Assembly (NCBI GenBank): GCA_031763025.1
Contig: JASSKH010000002.1
Location: 798,929 to 862,928, forward strand
Source: Macrocystis pyrifera
Lineage: Eukaryota > Sar > Phaeophyceae > Laminariales > Laminariaceae
Length of the DNA: 64,000 bases
Direction: 5' to 3'
Shown: piece by piece, positions 49,392 through 60,656 of the stretch
Numbering within the stretch: the first letter of the stretch is position 1
How the letters are laid out: each line of letters opens with the position of its first letter
Position numbers and translations under genes: made by a program
The notes under the pieces: model-generated
Database searches by the model: none
What the model was told of the DNA's origin: nothing
The model's input: the letters and a program-made list of their open reading frames with translations, nothing else

Positions 49392-51538
49392 CTGGATACG
49401 TCCCGAGGGCAGCACGGGAAGAAGGGAATCGAAATTATGCTTCATGGCAGTGGACTAGGAATGCACAGACACGGAGGAACAGAAACAAGACAGAACTCAC
49501 CACGACCTGACTTTAGCATAATCCAGCGTCATTCGCGTTTCAGGTACAAAGTGAAATTCGCTGCGGGGCAAGAGAATCGAAATCGCGACTCCTGCAGGAA
49601 ATACCGCATCATATTATGTTGCAACAGTCTTTGATAATTACCTCACTCAGGTTCTTAAACGGCGCAAATAACAACTCGAAAACCGGTTTAGTAACAGTCG
49701 CCGTACAAAACCACGCAAGGCGCGTGTGTATTCCCAAATGTGTCAAGTTTGACTCACTTGTAAGTGAAAGGGCGAGCACTTCATCGTTTACTGAATTTCC
49801 GAGTTCATCCCTATACGTTTATCCGCAGTTCTTTATCAAACCTCTATATCCATTTTACCACTCGCCATTTTTAGATTCCCTCTGATATTTCAGACACATG
49901 CACCTTGGCACCTTCCGTGTCGGCCTTTCCTACTGAGGTTCGGGCTTGCGATTCGATTCCTCGCTGGTTTGAATACAGTCAAAGACAACAACGCACCTAT
50001 ACCGGTACCTCGTAACTAGCTTGCGGTTATTCATGACAGGTGATCATTTCACGGGGTACAAGGGTAAGCAACAAGATATTTTGTTCACGGAAGGCACGGT
50101 AACCCTACAATGTTCGCACGTGATGTCAAGAACAAATGTAACGGTCCTAGTTCCTCATGCGTTTCCACGGCGCTATGCTAAACCAAGGTTAGGTCTAAAA
50201 CGTCAAAATGTTTTTCTGACAACCACACGTCCTGACATTCACTCTCCAGCAGGCAATATTTGTATACACCATAGGGATAGCTGCCAGCCTGCACTACTGT
50301 GGACTGCTTATGCGCGGGCGGTGCGAATAATTCAATATCAAAATTTATATATGCCGGCCACAGCGCAGGTCAATATATTTTTGGCAGTATTCGTCTGGTC
50401 TGGTCCACACGCAACAACCTACTGTAGTATGTGCGACTTGACACCCCCCACCCTATAGCCCCGTAGTCAATATGGTGCGCAGCGCCATGAGGTCAATGCT
50501 GGGTTCAATTCTCGGGATGTGATGCTTTTTTATTGATATTTTTGCATGCAACGAGTCTCATACAAGCAGGTGTTACAACAGTATAGAAGAACAGAACGAT
50601 TCTGTGTTCGGTTATTTTGTTGTCCTGTACGTATTGAATCCACTCCTTGGATCTCATGCGGTAGGTACATCATGTACATAGTGTTTGTTCCCAATAGCAA
50701 CATCACCACTTGATGTTGCATGTGTTTCTTTTGGAGAAATTTTAGCATGTAACGCAGAGTAAGAAAATGTACGCTTAACGGGAGGAGGTATTAAGGATGA
50801 TACTTGTCAGTAGCATCCTTAATAGTCGTTACTCGATAACACTTGCGTCATCTGGTATACATTTACGCATTTCTAAGTACCGCGGACAGTTTTCCAGTCT
50901 GTGAGTAGCAGCAGTATACAGCAGCAGCAGTCCTACAATAATATCTTCTGCTGTGCACTCGTGCATATTGCATAATAATAGGTCTCAACAACAAGCAGCG
51001 CATCGTGGATCTACTGTATTACGTACGCACAGAATATACAGCCAGCAGCACACATGTACAGCAGTACCTGGTGCGTGCGCACTGGTAAATAATGGACAGG
51101 GTATCTTCAGTATCCCGTCGGGACCAGTAGCATAGTTCTAGTTGTGGTTGAAGTAACAATATAGGCTACAAGAGGGTCATGAGTACGTACCCCAAGTTTT
51201 ATTGTTTTTAGCAGTAGAATTGCGGGTCTCCGTGTTGTTTTATATTGAACTGAATGCAAGGGTATTTCCCTATTTTTGTTTTGAACGAATTTGTAGGGGT
51301 CGTCCTTTGTTTCGAGCCGTGAGCGCACACGCGCATCGCTCCCCTTTGAGCTCACTCTACTTTTGCTCACCATCATCAGCTTCCAGCTGAGCAAATGAAC
51401 CAACACTGTGGCTTGGGGTCACCACATCTTCTTCTCTTCTATTGAAGCTTCTCGTAAAAGTCACCTAACAGTGGCTATACGTTTGCCTCGAACATTTATT
51501 TTGACTGTGTATTGACCGGCCATCGGCAATCGAGTCTA

Positions 51539-51573
51539 GGCGTACACACCAGCTACGAGCTGGTATACACGCC
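51539..51573. repeat. Small hairpin
   Basis: GGCGTACACACCAGCT and AGCTGGTATACACGCC pair at 13 of 16 positions around a 3-base loop. It lies near the end of the ~1-kb insert in element R. Confidence 0.6.
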
Positions 51574-52024
51574 AATCGCCATACCTAATACGTTCCACGA
51601 TTTCTGGCCGTTCACGGTCCGCGCTCCGCGCTCACGGCCTCTTGCGGCTCCTACGAAGGGCTAATTATATGTCTACAACTTGTGGGTCGGAGCAGGGTGC
51701 CGAACGGCATCACATCCGGGTGAGAGCAAGAGAGCGAACCAGTCGTTTTCCCGCCTTAATGGAGAATTTTCCAGAAACGTATTTCCCTACAGCATGGAGA
51801 ACTATACTGCCAAAGGTGTCCTGGGCTTGTTCGCGGCCGCAGTCAAACATAGGCGAAAAAGAGTGCGCGAAAGGATGCATAGATGCAAGAGGTATTTGCT
51901 CGGCTGCACTCTGAACAGATTGCTATAGCGCACTGGGAAACTATTCACAGAAAAAAAAACGGGTGGGCGCCTGCCACATCACAAGTCCGTTTGTATTTTG
52001 CAGGAGATTATTGCTTATTCCGTG

Positions 52025-52133
52025 TATTATGGGGCACCATAGTAAATAGCACCAAATATTGTTGGTAAAAATAGGGAAATTTATAGCTTTTTGTGTGTAC
52101 CGTACGTCCTATTTACTATGGTCTTCCGTAATA
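52025..52133 (+). mobile_element. MITE copy F, within element R
   Basis: Left end TTATGGGGCACCATAGTAAA, right end CTATTTACTATGGTCTTCCG then TAA; core GTTGGTAAAAATAGGG. The same insertion is present in R copy 2, so it predates R duplication. Confidence 0.85.
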
Positions 52134-53265
52134 GTCTACTCCAAATGCGAAATAAGCATGAGCGACTTGACACCTTGCATTATTGCGGTGCTCGCAAACG
52201 TTCCAAAACATTAAAAAACAAATTACCACAGCAATCCAGCTTTTCTACGGGTGAGGTCGGTATCATCTACACTGCAAGACTGTGCCGAATATGTTACGTG
52301 GCTGGGTATACATACGTTCGTAAAGTTTTCGGGCATGTATCCGTCCTCAATGTTTTAGCACGGTAGGCACGACCGCGGATCCTTAAATAATACTGCGATA
52401 ACATGACTACTGTCTCCAAATTTGTATCCAAGTTAAAGGTACGATTGGTACTCCGCCTTGTACTATCAATACCCGGATATCGGTGTACCCGGGGACGAGA
52501 TATCCGGGTATGGATACGAACTCAAACACTATACCTACTCCTTCCCAACAATCTGAAACCTTGGGTGTGTCATGTTGCGCGGTCTGTGACACAGGCCAAC
52601 TACACTTTTCAAATTCTACTACTTTCGTAGCCTGCGGCCTAACTCCGTACACAAGTAAGGCGCATTTTCCGATCCCACACGCAAGCTACGAGAAACGCAC
52701 CCTTGTAATACATTGATAAACTATTTCAACACGATGGAGTGAAAAAGGCGCAAATAAACCATGGGGTTCGTGAAGCGAAGAATTATATTGTTGGCGAAGA
52801 GTAAGCGGATGTTATTAATAGCAACTATTCGTGATTTTGGAACGAAAATATTGTTTTCAGATATTTTCTGTCGGATCGCAAGTGATCGTGTGTGCAGCAG
52901 ACTTGCTTCAGATCACGTCTGCCCGACTACGTCATGATGGTGTGTATAGCGGTAATCTGTAGGTGAACATTACACCAGGCACACGTCATGTTTCGAGTGG
53001 ACTCGCTCAACATCTAGGTGGCCACAGGACTTATTTCCCAAGCACGTTCGTAGCCGCTGAGTAGATCTGACACTGACGGACGCCCGTCGGAAGCCGCGAC
53101 CGCAAGGGGACAGGCAGAGAGGAGCGAATGCCGATCTATACAAAATATAGGCTTCTACTGTTTATCCAATCTACATATATGGAAATAAACAGCAGTCTAG
53201 TTTCGTGCTGATTCAGGCCAGGGGAAAAATATGTTCTTTGCCGTATAAATGGGCGGCAGTAGGTC

Positions 53266-53374
53266 TATTACGGGGGACCATAGTAAACAGGACCAATTAT
53301 TGTTAGTAAAAATACCTGAATATATAGGTTTTTATGTATGTCATAGGTCCTGTTAACTATAGACGCCCGCAATA
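53266..53374 (+). mobile_element. MITE copy E
   Basis: Twin of copy D inside the segmental duplication. It has the more complete left end, TTACGGGGGACCATAG, while copy D has lost bases there. Confidence 0.85.
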
Positions 53375-53929
53375 GTTGGGGCAAAACTGGTCGTCCCAGC
53401 ATGTGGACTCGGCTTGTTGGTTTCGCGATTCAAAGCACATTGTTGTTTTGGTGACAGCTTGGCGTGGTAGGCATGGTTGTGGCAAGCTACGAACGAGAAC
53501 AGACTGGTGGATATTGGTGTGTGGTCTTTCCAAGGTCGGAAGTACAGATTCAGCAGTACGACACCGTTTGGAGACGACTATAGACGAACTTAACGTGAGC
53601 CCGACCTCTGTACCTAGGAACGGTCGATCACTTAGATTGTTTTGCGTGCTTTTGGCCATCAACGAAAGGAGCACAGGTGTACCCATAGGCGCATGCTCCT
53701 CTCTGGAACAGGTCTTACCTAGCTCCCTATAAGGCTCAAGAAACAGTGATGACGCAAGTCGATGGCCTAGCTATAGAACCAATGAAAAACAGCTTCAAAC
53801 GTGTTTCAAACATACTCATATAGTTTTTTTCAGTTGAGAAGGGCCGGCAGCCAGAAGTTGTCTGGACAACAACTACATAGATGCACTCAGTTTACTGCGC
53901 GTATATTGGTGAGAATCGGGCACATTTCG

Positions 53930-54530
53930 CCGACCGAGTGCCGAGAGCGTTGCGGTACTGACGGCTTCAATACCGCGAGTACCGGTCGTCTGAGCAGTAC
54001 ATAACCTCGAGTACAAGCCGTGCCCGCAGTGTAAATACACGAACGTCTTGGAGTACTTTGAGCATTATGAGTATTGAACCCGTGAATACTGCGAAGTACT
54101 CGAGTCACCCCCCCCCCTAGTGTCATTCGCTCCAACACCCACTCGTGGGACCATTCGTGAACGATGTCTGCTATCATGTCAAGAAAGTTTGTTTTCAACG
54201 TTGCACAGATGATCCAAGTACTTCACGTGCACTGCGAACGTTGATAGCATTTTAGTACTCCTTGTACTCGCCGTACTAACGGACGCAATACTGCCAGCAC
54301 TCGGCAGTACCCGGCGTACAAACCTTTGAATGTTTGAGTAAACCAATGTTTTACGGTGCTGGAACCCGAAATGCTGCAACTACGGCAGTATCCGCATGTA
54401 CAGCATGCACTCGCAGTATCCCTCAGTCCATAAAGCCCAAATACTACGCAGTACACGAAGCACCTGAACTGTGTTACTGTCGGAAACTGTTTACGCCACT
54501 CACAGGTACTGGGAGCACCTGTGAAAATAC
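53930..54530. repeat. Degenerate GTAC-rich repeat, twin
   Basis: Copy of 47690-48290 in the second segmental duplicate, with a 3-bp deletion near 54260. Confidence 0.45.
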
Positions 54531-55560
54531 TCCTATGGTACCACGCGTCCGTAGTCGACGAAGCGCATAACAGCACCGGCTGTAAGGATGTAAATAGCTC
54601 TTGCCGCGAAAGCAGCATAAATACAAAAAACGATGAATATTTCTGTGTTGTTTCCATTTTTTCGGAGTTTCTGATACGGACGTGATAGCCTATCTACAGT
54701 CAGCAAGAAAATAAGCGTCGCTATTGCACAGCAATCACACGCGTGTGGGAGGAGTCTTACTTTGGGAAACGAATGACCCAATCGGTTACGCAGCATTGGT
54801 GAACGAAATCGCAGAGAGCCCCCGTGCTGAGTTCTGCATGGGTGGCGAGGCGTATCATGACCATTTTTCTACCACAGTGAGAGCATCAAGACAACCACGC
54901 CAGAATAAAATCCATGTTATCATGTTTGGGTCATGATCAAAAGTTAGCCTCCTCCGTCTACTACTACATTGCTCTATCGATCGCACCACGTCAATGCTTA
55001 GAACACCAACAAGCGTGACGATGGCGCCGCATGAAACGCCACGACCTATTAAACTAATATCACGTCGAACAGTGGTGGTGTTTAGTCCTCGACGTAAAGC
55101 CAAGGGGAAATCATTGTTAGTGCTTAATATAAGACGCAGTGCATCAAATGTGCTTCAACTTTAGCACTTGACAAAGTAGGTGGAATCTATGGAGTTGTAA
55201 TTGCTGTCTGAATGCAGCATTTATTGGTTCATGTCGACCACCACCACCTGCATCCCTTCATTCGCGTACAGTACAACGCGGCAGGGTCTGGGCAGTGATG
55301 CATCGACGTTCTCGTATCGTAGAGACGAGTATAAAAACGTGCTACCCTTCCTCAAGTCTACAAAAGACCGGCATTGTAGTGAAGCCCTGTCTTGTTACTA
55401 GCCCAAGACCAACCACATATCGATAACGTGTAAATCGTCCATTCCTTAGTTCGACGAGTGTGTATTAGCCTTGATTACGTCCGCGCACCGACGTCCATTG
55501 CAATGAAATTGTTTAATAAACCTGGGAACATTCATGAAGGCTGGTGCTGACCTATCTCAC

Positions 55561-55632
55561 CGGTCAAGTCATTCAAGCTCAGGTCGAGGATCTTGAGGGC
55601 CACCAGATTGCTGAGACAAGCCGGGATGGAAC
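55561..55632 (-). CDS. LRR exon 2 (72 nt, duplicate copy 2)
   Basis: Reads SIPACLSNLVAL…DLSLNDLT with donor G|GTGAGATAGG and acceptor TATCCAG, phase 1 at both ends. It matches the NxLTG consensus better than its duplicate at 49320. Confidence 0.92.
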
Positions 55633-56691
55633 CTGGATACGTCCCGAGGGCAGCACGGGAAGAAGGGAATCGAAATTATGCTTCATGGCAGTGGACTAGG
55701 AATGCGCAGACACGGAGGAACAGAAACAAGACAGAACTCACCACGACCTGACTCTAGCAAAATCCAACGTAAGTCGCGTTTCAGGTACAAAGTGAAATTC
55801 GCTGCGGGGCAAGAGAATCGAAATCGCGACTCCTGCAGGAAATACTGCATCATATCATGTTGCAACAGTCTTTGATAATTACCTCACTCAGGTTCTTAAA
55901 CGGCGCAAATAACAACTCGAAAACCGGTTTAGTAACAGTCGCCGTACAAAACCACGCAAGGCGCGTGTGTATTCCCAAATGTGTCAAGTTTGACTCACTT
56001 GTAAGTGGAAGGGCGAGCACTTCATCGTTTTACTGAATTTCCGAGTTCATCCCTATACGTTTATCGGCACTTCTTTATCAAACCTCTATATCCATTTTAC
56101 CGCTCGCCATTTTTAGATTCCCTCTGATATTTCAGTCACATGCACCTTGGCACCTTCCGTGTCGGCCTTTCCTACTGAGGTTCGGGCTTGCGATTCGATT
56201 CCTCGCTGGTTTGAATACAGTCAAAGACAACAACGCACCTATACCGGTACCTCGTAACTAGCTTGCGGTTATTCATGACTGGTGATCATTTCACGGGGTA
56301 CAAGGGTAAGCAACAAGATATTTTGTTCACGGAAGGCACGGTAACCCTACAATGTTCGCACGTGATGTCAAGAACAAATGTAACGGTCCTAGTTCCTCAT
56401 GCGTTTCCACGGCGCTATGCTAAACCAAGGTTAGGTCTAAAACGTCAAAATGTTTTTCTAACAATAGCGGCAACCGTACGTCCTGACATTCACTCTCCAG
56501 GAGGCAATACTTGTATACACCACAGGGGATAGCTGCCAGCCTGCACTACTGTGGACTGCTTATGCGCGGGCGGTGCGAATAATTCAATATCAAAATTTAT
56601 ATATGCCGGCCACAGCGCAGGTCAATATATTTTTGGCAGTATTCGTCTGGTCTGGTCCACACGCAACAACCTACTGTAGTATGTGCGACTT

Positions 56692-57620
56692 TTTTGCACC
56701 CTAGTGACGCCACGGCAGTAGATTTGTCCATGTTTGAGGTTGGCGTATAAAAACGTTGCACGGTTGTGTCAAGCAACGAAGGCAGTTGGAAATATCCGCC
56801 CAGGAAACCGGGGCATGTGTCCGAACCCGACTCTCGAGCACGTAAAGAACGACCGTCGACACCTTCGTCAAGTTACGAAAATACAACCGCGACGGCCTCA
56901 TGCGCATTGGCTTACTATACCGTTCTTCATCTATGTAGCCCAACCCGTCCTCCGGCTAATTGATATGCCTGTCGACTACATCGCTGGACATGGGTACGAC
57001 TCCAAATACCGTTTTTGTTGTCGAACTGAGCAGGCGTGGGTTATGTCAGGTACGAAGTTGGGTATTTAGTCAGACTAAGCTTGTGTTGCTGTCTATTGTC
57101 GTCATGATTCGGTAAGCTGGGTGAGCGTCGTCTGCATTGCACGGCCACGCACGAACGTCCACTCAACCAACGAGTACCTTTCGTTCTCGAACATTGATTG
57201 TATAGTACTGGTGCAACCCGAATGTTTAACTATTGTACACGGCACCAAACAACACTCTAAACAAACTGCTTGGAATCTCAACATCAACTGCAAGTTCACT
57301 TCATCGCAACCTCATGAGTGCACAAGAGCACCCAACGGTACTGGTGCTGTCTCCGCCTCTAAGCTTAGTCCGGAACTCCCGCGCTGGAGTTTTGTTCAAC
57401 CCCCCGCGCCTATTGACGTCGTCAATTATTAGCAGGATCGGCGGTATTTGCTTGCAAATGACTCTGTTGAACAGTCGATGAGACTTTCCATGCAACACGG
57501 ACACAGCCGTCGTCCGAACGTGCTTTATTTCCGCTGCGATCAACAACCCAGCTATGTAAGCAGAAACTCTTAACCAATTCGAAGATCGTCGGCGAATCAA
57601 CAAGCATTCCCAAGTCTTAC
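56692..57620 (-). other. Intron; third copy of family-2 flank
   Basis: 57100-57300 matches 40850-40990 and 44575-44760 (AAGCTGGGTG…, CACCAAACAACACTC, ATCAACATCAA). Plus-strand frames (56734-57069, 57121-57432) are unrecognised. Confidence 0.5.
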
Positions 57621-57692
57621 CTTTCAGCTTATTAGTCCCGAGGTTAAGCTTTTCCAAGGTCACTAGCGTGCTGATGCCGGAAGGAATCGTAC
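57621..57692 (-). CDS. LRR exon 1 (72 nt), most upstream intact
   Basis: Reads TIPSGISTLVTL…NLGTNKLK. The donor is G|GTAAGACTT and the acceptor GCATGCAG. Phase 1 at both ends. Sequence beyond its acceptor (GAGCC AGCGAATGCC, CAGATCAAACCG) recurs beside the truncated LRR exon at 61.7 kb, so both derive from one cassette. Confidence 0.9.
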
Positions 57693-59760
57693 CTGCATGC
57701 GGGATGAGCACCGAGCCAGCGAATGCCGATGGTCAGATCAAACCGATCACACGCACCTCGTGTTGGCGAAGCTCTCACGCCACACCATGCAAGCATATGA
57801 TCATGCACGAGTGAAAGGCATTTGACACGTGCTATACGGAGAGCATCGGTTGCACGTTGGAGCCCAAAACTTTAGTGAACGGCGGGGGTATTATTTTGAC
57901 GAGGCACCTAACATAATATGATCACATGCATGCGAAGTTCTCAAATATTTGAGGTGAGATATCTAGCCTGTGAGATCGTGTGTCGGGAATAGCTTAGTTA
58001 CATCTTCTCTCAGAGTTTTTCGACGGGAGAAGTTGGCATCGTCTCATGGTAGGAGCGAAAATGAGCATTAGGTACTACTCCTATCTTGACTAAAAGTCAC
58101 TTTAGCATACTAAAGGTTGCAGCCACAGCGGTCATCGCGCTTTTGCCGCCAAGTTGTGATTGTTGGTGCATTCATAGTCGTCTTAGTTCCCCCTTGTTCT
58201 CGAACTGTGCGTGGAAGGCCGGTGACGCCTCTAGGTGAGGAGAACGTTCAACACCGGAGTTAGTTGCCTCATGTTTAACCTAGAAGACAAGGGGTTGCCT
58301 TGGAATACGAGGAACACGCTATCGAGACTGGTGTGATAAGACGGAGTTCGAGCCATCATGGCCATCACGCAGATCTGTGTAGCTTTGAAACGGTGTGAAT
58401 ACCAGCAGCGATGAGCATTTTTTTCGCCGCTGAGAAAAACAAAAACACGATGTGGTTGGTTCGCCAATAAAAGGTGACGCCCGAGAGGCTCACGCACCAC
58501 GATGGTCGCCCAAAGCAGCGGAATTGCCAAACCCTCTGGTATGTGCGGCAAGAAATTTCAACATCGATTGGGTCGTCGGGGTCACGCATTGCTCGAACTG
58601 ATACGTGTTCGTGTTAGAGTGCGTTAGCTAAGATCTTACTTCATCAGGATGCCCAAATACATACAAACAAGCATTCAGTCATGTTGATCTGGACCGTTAT
58701 TCCTTGCGTAAATGATGTAACACGATGACTCCGAAGGGAACTGTATTATTACTACTACTATCGGAGTCGCGGCTGCCCAACAACCGTACCATGTTTCCAT
58801 ACTCGTTGTTGTTGTTGCTGGCACTGCTGCCTCCAACCCCGTGCCGAACCCTCCTCGAATCAATGTCCTCCCCATGCAACAACTCGACCCTTGCCCCGTT
58901 CTAAAATAGTACGTCGTATTGCTTCGTTTTGTTAATCGCGGCGTTTAAACCTTCGTACTCTTATGTATGTCACCCGCTCATCGGTGACATTGTTTGTATT
59001 TCGGTTTCTTACACAAAGACAACTTCGTGTGGTTGGTTGTCTATAGGCTACTGCCCCAATTGCAGCATGTAACGGCGATACCTCTGATGTTGTTTTTTCA
59101 TGTTTCCCCATTGGCCTAGAGATGAACCGCCCCAGCGAGCAATTGCTGTCCAGGTGCAAGCCGCGGGGCCTGTCTGTTCGCGTGTTCTATCAGTTTACTA
59201 GCACCGTTCCGTGCGGTATCTAGTTGGTATTCCCACAAGCGCGGTCAACCAAATAATGCCAGCTGCTACTGTCGACGTGAGGTACGTACTACTGATACGT
59301 ACCCAGCCAAAGCATTTGAACAACAACGCGGACTTCTCTCTACAACAACAAACTGCAGAATAATGTCAAATCGGTTCCCGATCCCTCGCAGTTTTTTTTT
59401 TTTTCCATTTGCTCAAAGCCAACCAAGCGAAGTCATCTTGGTACAGAAAAAGATTGAATCGTGCTACCACTCCGAAAGAAAGCCCTGGATATATATATAT
59501 ATATATATTTATATGCTATTAGCAGCACCATACTCAACGTTCAGATAAGCTAAGATCCAAACGGCAGCTGGATTCACCGCTTGTAAATAAAATAACATTC
59601 CAGGAATATTCATATGCTTTGCATATGCATGTGGGTACAGGTATTGCAGCTATAAAGCGCCTAAAAGGACGTGAAGGGGGTAGGACGGTGAAGGGTGATA
59701 TAGTTCCGCGTGTCCAGCACCATGGTTTCGATGCTGGATTCAATGGTGGAGGGTGGTATG
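57693..59760. other. Stretch without a firm gene
   Basis: Minus-strand frames at 58231-58589 and 58675-58882 (the latter Ser/Asn-rich) are unrecognised. No N-terminal LRR-ROCO exon was found. Confidence 0.3.
59489..59509. repeat. (TA)n microsatellite
   Basis: About ten AT units. Confidence 0.9.
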
Positions 59761-59835
59761 GCCCCGCAGTCAATATGGTGCGCAGCGCCATGAGGTCAAT
59801 GCTGGGTTCAATTCTCGGGGTGTGATGCTTTTTTA
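59761..59835 (+). ncRNA. tRNA-like head of element R
   Basis: GGCCCCGCAGTCAATATGG resembles a tRNA 5' half. GCTGGGTTCAATTCTCGG forms a T-arm (5-bp stem with G-T pairs, TTCAATT loop) containing a B-box-like GGTTCAATTC. A run of six Ts follows about 15 bp later, like a Pol III terminator. The same head starts R copy 1 at 50458. A weaker second copy (CTGGATTCAATGG) lies just upstream at 59735. It is not a functional tRNA by eye. Confidence 0.4.
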
Positions 59836-60284
59836 TTGATATTTTTGCATGCGACGAGTTTTGACCGTTCCACGATTTCTGGTCGTTCACGGTCCGCGCT
59901 CCGCGCTCACGGCCTCTTGTGGCTCCTACGAAGGGCTAATTGTATTTCTGCAACTTGTGGGTCGGAGCAGGGTGCCAAACGGCATCACATCCGGGTGGGA
60001 TTTAAAGAGCGAACGAAGGGTCTGTTTCGTTTTCCCGCCTTAATGCAGAATTTTCCAGGAACGTATTTCCCTACAGCATGGAGAACTATACTGCCAAAGG
60101 TGTCCTGGGCCTGTTCGCGGCGGCAGCCTAACATACGCAAAAAAGAGTTCGCGAAATGATACATAGATGCAAGAGGTATTTGCTCGGCTGCACTCTGAAC
60201 AGATTGCTATAGCGCACCGGGAAACCATACAAGCTGCCCACATGTCGGCAACCGAGGAGAAGGGCTGCGGGGTGGTCATGAGGC

Positions 60285-60524
60285 GCCCCGGATAAAGCGT
60301 GGGCATGAGGGACGGGTATTGGCTGCCCGTAGTGCCGCGTACAATCTCGATGACCATGGCATCGCTCGGCTTGAAGACCCGTTCCGTGCCTTGTGCGACG
60401 GACACACGTTCTTTAAAGGCACGGACGAAGGTCGCGAAGTCCGTCAGATTTGGGACGCCGAAGGTGTGGAGCTGCTCGACGACGGCGACCACGAAGCACT
60501 GCTTTCCAGCTGCCAGAACAACCT
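60285..60524 (-). pseudogene. Captured coding fragment inside element R
   Basis: Minus strand, after an acceptor-like GGACGCAG: reads VVLAAGKQCFVVAVVEQLH, TFGVPNLTDFATFVRAF, KERVSVAQGTERVF and VIEIVRGTTGSQYPSLMP, stop-free for about 80 codons with protein-like composition. It is absent from R copy 1. The family was not recognised; it could be a fragment of a host gene or a retroelement. No start codon or intact gene is present. Confidence 0.45.
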
Positions 60525-60656
60525 GCGTCCCTTGCCACTACCCTTACCACTACCCTAGAGCCTTCCCCGCATCACAATACACAGAAAAAAAACGGGTGGG
60601 CGCCTGCCACAGCACAAGTCCGTTTGTATTTGCAGGAGATTATTGCATATTCCGTG

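Larger units (their letters stand above)
46650..50439. repeat. 3.8-kb segmental duplication, copy 1
   Basis: Matches 52896-56691 over its whole length in direct orientation, offset about 6.25 kb, at roughly 98% identity by eye. It contains a MITE, a GTAC-rich degenerate repeat and one LRR exon (49320-49391). Small indels include two 3-bp deletions in copy 2 (near 54260 and 55020). Open frames shared by the copies, such as 47131-47487, change amino acids as often as not, so they show no sign of coding constraint. Confidence 0.95.
50458..52697 (+). mobile_element. Repeat element R, copy 1 (with ~1-kb insert)
   Basis: Shares 50458-50560 and 51590-52697 with 59761-61662. A tRNA-like head (see 59761) is followed by a T-run, a ~500-bp middle, MITE copy F and a tail containing a GATATCGG-type palindrome and CCTGCGGCCTAACTCCGTAC. 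About 1.03 kb (50561-51589) is absent from the other copy and is probably an insertion; no clear terminal repeats were found. It lies exactly between the two segmental duplicates. Confidence 0.7.
52896..56691. repeat. 3.8-kb segmental duplication, copy 2
   Basis: Partner of 46650-50439. It begins near GCAGACTTGCTTCAGATCAC and ends at GTAGTATGTGCGACTT. It carries MITE copy E and the LRR exon 55561-55632. The junctions show no long direct repeat other than element R lying between the copies. Confidence 0.95.
20530..57692 (-). other. LRR-ROCO locus (composite gene span)
   Basis: Minus-strand exons in transcript order: LRR exons at 57.6, 55.6, 49.3, 43.2, 41.5, 36.4, 35.1, 33.1 and 31.3 kb, then Roc exons at 26.1, 24.65 and 23.1 kb and a COR exon at 21.4-20.5 kb. 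In the known family (ROCO GTPases; LRRK2-type architecture and brown algal LRR-ROCO candidates) LRRs bind ligand or partner and the Roc-COR tandem is a dimerising GTPase switch. Exon order and phases fit one gene. The start exon and 3' end were not found, and introns of 1.2-5.9 kb are large, so two or more genes or partial copies cannot be excluded. Five mononucleotide-run frameshifts break the Roc-COR frame as given. Confidence 0.7.

Noticed and set aside
58675-58882. Ser/Asn-rich minus-strand frame
   Set aside because: Low-complexity Asn/Ser codons only; no exon structure.
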